Shown here piece after piece: positions 25,199 through 33,200 of a DNA stretch of 64,000 nt. Made by a program: the position numbers and the translations under genes. The stretch covers positions 186,001-250,000 of the forward strand of contig JAHLLD010000002.1 of NCBI GenBank assembly GCA_020444325.1. The letters are read 5' to 3'. Below the pieces are notes generated by a model, which saw nothing but the letters and a program-made list of their open reading frames with translations, had not been told where the DNA came from and made no database searches. The stretch's first letter is position 1. Every line of letters starts with the position of its first letter. Source of the DNA: a bacterium (lineage in GTDB: Bacteria; Bacteroidota; Ignavibacteria; SZUA-365).

Positions 25199-27127
25199 TC
25201 AGAAAAGCTCGCGATCGCCTTCGATCCACCAACGGTGCCAGAGTTCAAAATTATACAGCGCCCAGAGCTGAGGCGTGTAATTGATCCTTGTCCGCTCGTA
25301 CTCGTCGAGCATTCCGCGAATATATGAAGGATTATAATAAGAATGACGCGGGGAAAGCAGAATACTGCGCGCGTGGCGTAAAATTTCGTCCGTAAGCATG
25401 TTTTTCCCCGATCCGGCAAATCCGATTTTTTTGCGGTCGATGATTTCATCCGGGAGAATCCCGCGCAGTGCCTGTTTGAGGATGTACTTCGGCACGCCGT
25501 TTTTCAGCTTCAGCGATGCCGGGATGTTCATGCTGAATTCCAGCATGTTGTGGTCAAGGAAGGGCACACGCGCTTCAAGGCTGACTGCCATCGTGATTTT
25601 GTCCACTCGCATCAGCAGCAGTTCGGCAAGGCGATTTTTGATTTCCCAGTAAATGATGCGTTCGAGTTCGGAGCCATACCCTTTGCGCGCGGCGAACTGG
25701 AATTGCTCATCCGCCAGTTCATATGAGGAATACAGATCCATGCCATCGAATATTTCGAGATTGAGGGCTTTGCGTTTTTCCTTCTCATAGAAGGCAATGG
25801 CATTTCCCCAGAATGCCGGCTGCTTTTCCATGACATTACGAATCACGTTCTGCCGGTAATCGACACGCTTCATCTTCAGCAGCGGCTGCATAGCTGCGTA
25901 GGCGCCTCGGGAGAGCAGGGAGGGGACAGGCAGCATGGCGCGTCCCAATCGCATCATGCGCTGAGCGCGCAGATAACTTTCGTAGCCTGCGAACTGTTCA
26001 TCACTGCCTTCACCGACCTGGATAACAATGGTTCCATTGTCGCGCGCGAGCTTGGAAACATGATACAGCGGGAAGCAGACAGGGTCAGCCAGCGGCTCAT
26101 CCTGATGATGCACGATAGTGGGCAGCAGGTCGAGGAAACCGCTGTCGTCAATCACCACTTCATGATGGTTGGTATGATACCGTTCGGAGATGCGTTTCGC
26201 CCACTGAAATTCGTTGGTGTCTTCCTGTCCTCGAATCGCCACGGTGAAGGTGTCTACCGGACGATCCATGAGCTCGGACATGAATGCCACGTTGGCGCTC
26301 GAATCAATGCCGCCGCTCAGGAACACGCCGAATGGTACATCCGACATCATGCGTTTCTCAACCGCCGAGCGGAACAGATCGCGAATACGTTCGGTGACTG
26401 CGGACTCGTCGCTGTAGTCGAATCCTTCTTCCCGGTGTCCCAGGGCGTCCCAGTACTTCTGCAGCCGCAGCTCACCGTCTTTTTCTATGACGAGGTAGTG
26501 TCCCGCACGAAGCTTGTACACTCCTTCGTACAGCGTCCACGGTGCAGGTGTGTGGATGTAGGTGAAGTAATGATACAGCGCTTCCCGGCTGACCTCCGGT
26601 GTCAGTCCCGGCCAGCGGAGCATGGCTTTGATTTCGGAACCGAAAACCATGCTTCCCGCGCAGTCAGCATAATACAGCGGCTTGATGCCGACGCGGTCGC
26701 GGTAAAGCAGCATGCGCTCGGTGCGGGAATCCCAGATCGCGATGGCGAACATTCCTTCGAGGCGGGTGATGAACTCCTCGCCCCAGTGCTGATAAGCGTA
26801 GAGAATTGTCTCCGTGTCGGTGCGCGAGCGGTACGAGAATCCTTCTGCCTCCAGTTCCTTGCGCAGGGCGGCATGATTGTAAATCTCGCCGTTGAACACC
26901 AGCCAGACACTGCCGTCGGGAGTGGCCATCGGCTGATGTCCCGCAGAAGACAGATCGATGATCGAAAGGCGCCTGAACGAGAGTCCCGCCCGCCCGCAAT
27001 CTGAGATGTACTGTCCGTCATCATCCGGACCACGATGCCGGATGGCTTCTCCCATGTCCTCAAGCAGGGACGTGGTGACTTCCGGTCCCTGTCTGCTGTA
27101 TCTGAATACGCCTGCGAATCCGCACAT
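25199..27127 (-). CDS. asnB: asparagine synthase (glutamine-hydrolysing)
   Basis: 642 residues. The N-terminal class II glutamine amidotransferase domain begins with catalytic C2 (MCGFAGVF) and contains RHRGPDD (31-37) and VFNGEIYNH. The synthetase domain has the PP-loop SGGIDSS (271-277). This form, over 600 residues, is the kind often found in surface-glycan and exopolysaccharide regions as well as in amino-acid metabolism, so the acceptor may be aspartate or another acid. A good promoter and twin palindromes lie upstream. Confidence 0.9.
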   Translation of the reverse strand: MCGFAGVFRYSRQGPEVTTSLLEDMGEAIRHRGPDDDGQYISDCGRAGLSFRRLSIIDLSSAGHQPMATPDGSVWLVFNGEIYNHAALRKELEAEGFSYRSRTDTETILYAYQHWGEEFITRLEGMFAIAIWDSRTERMLLYRDRVGIKPLYYADCAGSMVFGSEIKAMLRWPGLTPEVSREALYHYFTYIHTPAPWTLYEGVYKLRAGHYLVIEKDGELRLQKYWDALGHREEGFDYSDESAVTERIRDLFRSAVEKRMMSDVPFGVFLSGGIDSSANVAFMSELMDRPVDTFTVAIRGQEDTNEFQWAKRISERYHTNHHEVVIDDSGFLDLLPTIVHHQDEPLADPVCFPLYHVSKLARDNGTIVIQVGEGSDEQFAGYESYLRAQRMMRLGRAMLPVPSLLSRGAYAAMQPLLKMKRVDYRQNVIRNVMEKQPAFWGNAIAFYEKEKRKALNLEIFDGMDLYSSYELADEQFQFAARKGYGSELERIIYWEIKNRLAELLLMRVDKITMAVSLEARVPFLDHNMLEFSMNIPASLKLKNGVPKYILKQALRGILPDEIIDRKKIGFAGSGKNMLTDEILRHARSILLSPRHSYYNPSYIRGMLDEYERTRINYTPQLWALYNFELWHRWWIEGDRELF

Positions 27128-27150
27128 ATCACGTTACAAGTGTAAAAAAA

Positions 27151-27181
27151 GAAAAATACTTCATCCGCGATGCCCCTCCAA
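27151..27181 (-). promoter_or_regulatory. candidate promoter of asnB
   Basis: On the minus strand, TTG (27181-27179), 20 bases, then TATTTTTC (27158-27151), one base from TAnnTTTG. The predicted start near 27144 leaves a leader of under 20 bases before asnB. Confidence 0.5.
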
Positions 27182-27223
27182 TGCAGCGTAATGCAGAAAT
27201 CAGTCCCGCACGCTGTGAACCAA

Positions 27224-27275
27224 TATGCAGAAACTGCATAATCAGGGCAGGAAAATATGCAGAAACTGCATATTT
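27224..27275. promoter_or_regulatory. two identical palindromes, probable tandem operator upstream of asnB
   Basis: TATGCAG-AAA-CTGCATA occurs twice, at 27224-27240 and 27256-27272; the second extends to 10-bp arms (27253-27275). The centres (27232 and 27264) are 32 bases apart, about three helical turns, so both face the same side of DNA. A left half-site (ATGCAGAAA) recurs at 27191-27199. They lie upstream of the asnB -33 box, where an activator or looping repressor would bind. The binding protein is unknown. Confidence 0.6.
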
Positions 27276-27303
27276 CTGCGGGGAGAAGCCTTCACGACCT
27301 ATT

Positions 27304-29418
27304 TCAGCCCTGCAATTGGCGGAGAAGGATACGGGCTTCACTGCTGTGTGCGGGGGGATTGTCATGCTCCACGCACCAGTTGAGCAATTCCGCGGCACGC
27401 CCGAGTTGAATGCCCGCACGCAGGTAATATTTGCCGAGAGTGAAGCGCAGCATCCCGTCGTTCGGATACTGTCGCACCCCTTCCTCCAAACGTGCGAGAG
27501 AAGCAGAATACTGTCCGCTCAGCGCCAGGGCATTGCCAAAAAACAGGTAAAGCGTCGGGGAAGAAAATCCCTGCCTGAGCGCCTGCTCGAACTTCACGGC
27601 GGCGCTGTCGTAGCGGCGGGATTGATACAGTGCGACGGCTTCCACGCCCGGGAATGCCCTTCCGTCACGCGTCCGGGTGGCAATGGCCTGCATCTGTCCT
27701 CTCGTCTTAGCGCGCTGCAATCCGCCATGTGCTACGGCGATCATGCCGACAGCCTGTGCGAGGGAGTCGATTTGCGAGAGCGTAAATGCGTAGGCTTTTC
27801 CGTCGACACGCTCTTCCGCGACGCCTGCATCTCTGTTCAATTCCAGGAGTATCCATTCCAACGCATCGAGCAACTGCGAAGGATCGGCGGCATCATGTGC
27901 CTGCACGAGCGAAACCAGTTCACGGTAATGCTGAGGGTAGCCGACGAGCTGCACCATACGCCTGGTGAACGCGATTTCCTTCTCTGCGTCCTGCGCGCCG
28001 TAGTCGAACTTGCGTAACGCATCGTATCCGCTCAGTGCGTAGTCGCCATAAATATGTTCATCATCCAGCGACATGATATGCTCGAAACGCTCCGCCGTGG
28101 CGCGCGGCTGCTCGTGCAGCAGCAGCCAGGGGAGCTGCAGGAAAATCGAGAGCGCGAGGAACAACGGCGCTGCATGGCGGAATGTGGATCGCTCCGCCGC
28201 GGCGAGTGCGGCGTACACGAGCGGGACAGCGGTGACCGCCGCGAGATCCCAGTCCCTCGCCAGGCCCAGCGATGCATTGATGACCAGCAGCACTCCCAGA
28301 AATGGCAATGCAGCAAGTGCATGAAAGACGTATTCCGCGTCTGCTTCCTGCTTTCGCAGTTCTGTGCGCCAGAAGAACACCAGGGCGACAATGGACAATG
28401 GTGCGAGCAGGAGAAGCAGATTCAGCACATCCGCGAGGTGCTTGAATGACAACGCGGTGTAGGTGTTCACGCCTGCATCCGTCACCTGCCTGGAAATAGG
28501 CAGCAGGATGCGATTATCCGGGAACACGTAGGAGAGAATGAGATAGACGAGAATTCCCGCTGCGACAATCGTTCTCCCTGCGGAGATGCCCTGTTTGAGT
28601 CCCCAGTTCTTCAGCGTGCTGTTCGCTCGCAACAAAAGAAAGATCAGGGAAGGGAAGAGTACGATGGCCATGTAGTGCGAGAGTACGGCGACAATCAGTG
28701 CAAGCACAGCGGGCCAGAGCGCCGCATCCTTTGCCCGCAGCACGCGCTCGGCCGCGACCATGTACACCGCTGTGGCGGCGAATACCGGCGCGTAAAATTC
28801 CACCTCACCCATGAGCAGCAGCACGCCTGCACTGGCCGCGAGTGCGGCGAGTGCGTACACGCGGTGTTTCCCGCCATAGACGCGGTGTTTCCCGCTGGTG
28901 AGTGCGATGATTGAGAGTCCCGCGCCCGCCAGGCAGAGTTTGCCCAGCCAGAAAAACGGGTACATCGCCGTGGTGATTTCCACGGTGATTTTCGGGATGG
29001 TCGTCATCAGGAACACGAGCAGCCATCCCGCGAGAGGGGACGATTTCGTGTTGAGCAGCAGCGCGGCGTTGTAATCACCGGTAACGGAATAGCGATGGAT
29101 TTCAGGGATGAGCAGCGGTCCGTCCCCATAGAAAAACGTATCCACCCCCGGCGCGAGAAGCAGGACGACGAGCATGATCCATGCAGCGATCGAAGGCCGC
29201 ACTTTCCGGCTTGCGGTCAGCCAGAGCAGGCCGCCAACCGCTGCCAGCATGATCACAGCATAAGGCACTCCCCGTGGCAGCTGAAGGTACCGCAGCATGT
29301 CCATTCCCCAGAGTCTGCCCTCAGGCAGCAGCAGCGCCAGCAGGTACAACAGCGCGATTGCTGCCGCGCCAATGACGAGGACTGTTGGAAACGAGGCTCT
29401 TTTCCGTTCGGATTTCAT
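27304..29418 (-). CDS. large polytopic membrane protein with C-terminal TPR repeats
   Basis: 704 residues from ATG 29418; an in-frame start 17 codons earlier gives a non-hydrophobic leader and overlaps the lexA promoter region. About twelve hydrophobic helices fill residues 10-450, including the pattern of a glycosyltransferase-C-like polytopic protein, though no catalytic motif was recognised. From about 600 there are TPR-like helices (YDSAAVKFEQALRQG, then YSASLARLEEGVRQYPNDG). A seven-residue internal duplication (HRVYGGK) is written by a 15-base direct repeat. The function is unknown; glycan or lipoprotein handling in the envelope is a guess. Confidence 0.7.
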   Translation of the reverse strand: MKSERKRASFPTVLVIGAAAIALLYLLALLLPEGRLWGMDMLRYLQLPRGVPYAVIMLAAVGGLLWLTASRKVRPSIAAWIMLVVLLLAPGVDTFFYGDGPLLIPEIHRYSVTGDYNAALLLNTKSSPLAGWLLVFLMTTIPKITVEITTAMYPFFWLGKLCLAGAGLSIIALTSGKHRVYGGKHRVYALAALAASAGVLLLMGEVEFYAPVFAATAVYMVAAERVLRAKDAALWPAVLALIVAVLSHYMAIVLFPSLIFLLLRANSTLKNWGLKQGISAGRTIVAAGILVYLILSYVFPDNRILLPISRQVTDAGVNTYTALSFKHLADVLNLLLLLAPLSIVALVFFWRTELRKQEADAEYVFHALAALPFLGVLLVINASLGLARDWDLAAVTAVPLVYAALAAAERSTFRHAAPLFLALSIFLQLPWLLLHEQPRATAERFEHIMSLDDEHIYGDYALSGYDALRKFDYGAQDAEKEIAFTRRMVQLVGYPQHYRELVSLVQAHDAADPSQLLDALEWILLELNRDAGVAEERVDGKAYAFTLSQIDSLAQAVGMIAVAHGGLQRAKTRGQMQAIATRTRDGRAFPGVEAVALYQSRRYDSAAVKFEQALRQGFSSPTLYLFFGNALALSGQYSASLARLEEGVRQYPNDGMLRFTLGKYYLRAGIQLGRAAELLNWCVEHDNPPAHSSEARILLRQLQG
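28860..28895. repeat. short tandem duplication inside the membrane-TPR gene
   Basis: CGCGGTGTTTCCCGC is present at 28860-28874 and again at 28881-28895 (period 21), in frame, adding seven residues (GKHRVYG unit) to a loop of the membrane protein. It looks like replication slippage. Confidence 0.8.
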
Positions 29419-29428
29419 GAACGGAAAA
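29400..29428 (-). promoter_or_regulatory. inverted repeat with the membrane-TPR start codon in its loop
   Basis: TTTTCCGTTC (29400-29409) and GAACGGAAAA (29419-29428) are perfect 10-base complements around a 9-base loop. On the minus strand the loop is ATGAAATCC, so the initiation codon of the membrane-TPR protein is its first three bases. It could regulate translation as an RNA hairpin or bind a dimeric protein as DNA. Confidence 0.5.
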
Positions 29429-29446
29429 ATACAAAAATCCACTGAC

Positions 29447-29475
29447 TTGACTTCGAACCCCGCATTCACTATAAT
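29447..29475 (+). promoter_or_regulatory. promoter of lexA
   Basis: TTGACT (29447-29452), 17 bases, TATAAT (29470-29475): a near-perfect sigma70-type promoter. Measured as TTG to TA the spacing is 20, the same as the Bacteroidota-type promoters elsewhere in the window. Confidence 0.65.
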
Positions 29476-29477
29476 CG

Positions 29478-29495
29478 GTTAGACGAATGTATAAC
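29478..29495. promoter_or_regulatory. candidate LexA operator (autoregulatory dyad)
   Basis: GTTAGAC-GAAT-GTATAAC is a dyad with 7-base arms and one mismatch, placed just downstream of the -10 box over the predicted transcription start and before the AAAGGA ribosome site of lexA. Position and symmetry fit an autorepressor site. No LexA box for this lineage is known to me to compare it with. Confidence 0.4.
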
Positions 29496-29503
29496 AAAGG
29501 AAC

Positions 29504-30145
29504 ATGCCCGTGGGCAAGGAATGGACTGACAACCGCAAGAAAGTCGCACGTTTTCTCGAGCAGTATTTCGAGCGGAACGGCCGCGCGCCGAGCATGGATG
29601 AAATCGCGAAAGGGACCGGACTGTGGAAGCGGTCCGTCGAAATCGTTCTCAAGGGATTGGAAAAAATCGGCTTTATCGAAATCACACCGGGCATCAGCCG
29701 TGGTATCAGGCTGATCGAGCAGTCCTTCCGCCGCGTACCGCTTGTGGGCGACGTCAGTGCGGGTCCCCCGGCCTGGGCGCAGGAAGAGGCCGTCGAGTAC
29801 CTGCGGGTCGACCGCAGCATCGTCCCTTTCGAGCAGCCCGTTGCCCTGCGCGTCGATGGGTACAGTATGAGGGACGCCGGCATCCTCCCCGGCGACGTGG
29901 TGCTGGTGCGTCAGCAGTCCGTGGCCAACAACGGTGAAACCGTGATCGCATATTACAATGGCGGTCTGACGGTAAAGAAGTTCGAGTACAAGGGAGAGAC
30001 CATCAGGCTGCTTCCCGCCAACCCCAGTTTCCGTGCGATGGAGGTCACTGAGGAGGACGAGTTCCAGATCGTCGGTCGCGTGATGCTGGTGCTGCGGGAC
30101 CTGGGCGACTGCTTTGAATTCCCCGTCGAACAGATGCAGAATTGA
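29504..30145 (+). CDS. lexA: LexA-like SOS repressor / S24 family autoprotease
   Basis: 213 residues. A winged helix domain (about 8-70: RKKVARFLEQYFERNGRAPS, then SVEIVLKGLEKIGFIE) precedes the S24 peptidase domain. The self-cleavage bond would be A86-G87 (VSAGPPAW), the nucleophile S121 (GYSMRDAGI) and the general base K158 (LTVKKF). The family binds SOS gene promoters and cleaves itself when RecA filaments form. An unusual Gly-rich FRRVPLVGDVSAG linker is otherwise normal. The promoter and dyad just upstream suggest autoregulation. Confidence 0.92.
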   Translation: MPVGKEWTDNRKKVARFLEQYFERNGRAPSMDEIAKGTGLWKRSVEIVLKGLEKIGFIEITPGISRGIRLIEQSFRRVPLVGDVSAGPPAWAQEEAVEYLRVDRSIVPFEQPVALRVDGYSMRDAGILPGDVVLVRQQSVANNGETVIAYYNGGLTVKKFEYKGETIRLLPANPSFRAMEVTEEDEFQIVGRVMLVLRDLGDCFEFPVEQMQN

Positions 30146-30295
30146 CCCGGCAGTGGCCTGTAAAAGCGCTGGATATGGGATGAGAAAACTCGTACTTTTC
30201 TGCATTACCCAGAGTGAACATCCGATTTCGCGTAGAAACCGACCGGAGGGTTCGCAACTGATGCCAAGTCCACTTCATGTTGTCCAGGGGAAACC

Positions 30296-33200
30296 ATGAC
30301 TTCACATCCCGCAATCCTCTCGCTGATTCTCGGCACTGTCCTGCTCTGTTCCACCCTGCAGGCGCAGGAGGTCGAACGCGTACGCAATGACGGTATGGGA
30401 TATCACGTTCTCGATGCAGAAGGTGTCTCGCTGTTCATACTTGACGGCTACGCCCCGGTATCGGGGGAGGAAATCCGCATCCCGAGCAGGATTGTGCGTC
30501 TGCGCATGCCACAGGGCGATCTTGCGGAGTATGTGATCGAGGATGTCGCGCTCTCGGCACCCATTGCCGCATCCCCATTTTATTATGTCGAAGGAAGCTG
30601 GTCTCCCGATTCAGCAGTGGTGATGAACTATCGTCCCTTCAATGGTGTGATCAACTCGCGTCCCGCCACCGATGTGCGCATCCTCCGGCAGGAATTCCAC
30701 CAGGCCGGTAATGAAGTGGAAGCCGTCATCGAACTGCCGTTGCTGACCTGGAATCCCGCCACCGGCGAAACCCGCATGGTGGAGGAGTACACGCTGCGCA
30801 GGGTGCGTCGTGATGGACTCGCGGCATCAATCGCAGCCGACGGGAAACCGCCGTATATGAGTATGCCATTCACCACGAGAAGTAATAATGTGGATACCTC
30901 GCATACTTGGATAGATTATTCTTTACCCATGTTGAAATTTTACATTTCACAGGATGGGATCTTTCACCTCACAGCGGACTGGATTCGCGCTTCTGGTATA
31001 AACCCAGCCGATGTCAATCCCGCAACTGTACAGTTGATCCGGAAGGGGCGGCCTGTTGCTATGTACGCACGTGGAATGGAGGATGGTGTTTTCGATGACG
31101 GGGATGAATTCATTTTTCATGGTACAAAGAACTACGATGAACGTGGATACAAGTTTATTCCAGAAGATTGGTTAGAACCATATCCACAATACATGAGTAT
31201 TTATACAGACTCGACTGCATACTGGCTAAGCTTTTCAGTATCTGATCCTTTGAGAGCAGAAATTGATGGTGGGATGCTACCTCTCCCTCTGGATACACTT
31301 GACTGGGCGATGGAGAAAGTGCACTTGGAACAGGAGTATCAGCTGCAGTCAGTGAGCGCAGATGTCATCCGTATCCAGGACCCACATTGGTCGCTGTACG
31401 ATACCTGGTTTTGGACATGGACAGGGCGGGGAGGTTCGGTAACAGTTCAAGCAGCAGCTGATCACATCAAGCCAGGACAAAATGCAAGAGCATGGGGGAA
31501 ACTCATGCATGAGTATGGCACACCTAGTATTAGTATGAATCACGTGGCCATCCTTCAGGTTAATAATGTCGGGACATTGGATTCTCAGAATGTTGATTAC
31601 GGGGAGCAAATGTTACTCTCTGGTAGCCTGCCTTCTGATAGCCTTCGCGAAGGCTCAAACATATTGTTTATAGATAATTTGAATATTGTCGATCCGCAGA
31701 GTGACCTTAAATTTGACTGGGCAGAACTGGAGTATCCCAGATTCCTCGAGATTTCACAAGGATGGCGGGTGTTTCAAGTTGATTCTACGATGCCTACTGG
31801 TGTTCAGCTCATAAGGTTACAGGCGCTGTCAGCAAATGATCCAGTAGTTTTGCGTGTTACAAATGATGGGAGATCGCGTGTGTTGCCGGTCGCCGGCTTC
31901 ACTTACGATAGCAGTTACACAGTTTATATTGCTGATACTGTTATCGCGGGGGCAACGTACTTTGTTGCACTGGATACGTCCATACGATTGCCACAGCCTG
32001 GTACCCTTCATGATTTTAAACCCTTATCTGCAGTGGAGGATGCTGCATCCTATGTTGTTATAACTGCTCCTGAATTTGTTTCCGTGTGCGGGCAGTATAC
32101 TGATTTTATCACGGAAAGATATGGTGTCGATACGCGTATCGTGAATATCGATGACATTTATGATGAATATAGCTATGGGATGTTCCAGCCTGAAGCGATC
32201 AAACTGTTCCTGTTCGATGCTTATCATGAGTGGGTTCAGGATTCGTTGAAATACGTATTTCTTATCGGTGATGCAAATTACAATTATAAAGCTGCTGGAG
32301 CCACCTTCGGGAGAAATTATGTGCCATCATATGGCTACCCTGTTAGCGATGTCTGGTTTGTAGCATTCGACTCACTTCAAGTGTACCCGAAAATTTCAAT
32401 TGGCCGTTTGCCGGTATCGACTCCGGGACAGATTACCGATTATCTTGAGAAGCATGATAATTATCTTGATTTGGGTTTTGACCTTTGGAATAAGACAAGT
32501 CTGCATTTTAGTGGTGGATTTCGGCAGATTGAGTATGCGTTTTACTCAGGAGTCAACTGGTCCATAATTAATGAGAGCGTAGTACCCCCAGACTACGCTG
32601 GTAATTATACGCATTTTTATAAAACTGCTGACCCGCCATCGGATTTTGGGCCATACGAGCGGCAATTCCTCAATGATCGAATCGACGATGGAGGAATCTT
32701 TATCTCATATATTGGCCATAGCGGCACAAGAATCTGGGATAATACCATTACACGTCCTTCTCAGCTTGCGAGTTTGAGCGGTCGCCCAAGCCTGTTGACT
32801 GATTTTGGATGTTCGACAGGGAAGTTTGCCGAGCCCAACTATCTGTCATTTTCTGAAGTCTTTGTTAGTACTGGAGAGGATAATAACGCCATTGCGTATA
32901 TAGGAAATGCTGCAGCCGGATTTGAAAATACCTTGACGACAATGCCGTTGATTTTTTACCGCTATTTGCTCCAGGACAATGTGCTACGGATCGGAGATAC
33001 CCACCGGTTATCAAAGAATGAAATGAGTGATATTTTTGGTGTCCAACTAACCAGTCAGATCGCGATACAGACGAATACGCTTATTGGAGATCCCATTATT
33101 TCACTTCCCATTCCACAAAAAACTAACCCGATCGTTAAGTCGACATGGATACGAACCGTGGATCCAATCATCACTGATCGCATGGATACGCTTCGATTCC

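Noticed and set aside
25199-27127. asnB as evidence for a lasso-peptide or other RiPP cluster
   Set aside because: No precursor peptide, B-protein or leader peptidase is adjacent, and the protein is a standard asparagine synthase by size and motifs.
27224-27275. Twin palindromes as terminators of the upstream membrane-TPR gene
   Set aside because: Arms are identical in both copies, stems are only 7-10 bp and AT-rich, T-runs are three bases; operator spacing explains them better.
29447-29470. TTCGAACCCC, a T-loop-like sequence that might belong to a minus-strand tRNA
   Set aside because: No T-stem pairing, anticodon arm or acceptor stem forms around it; it is the spacer of the lexA promoter.
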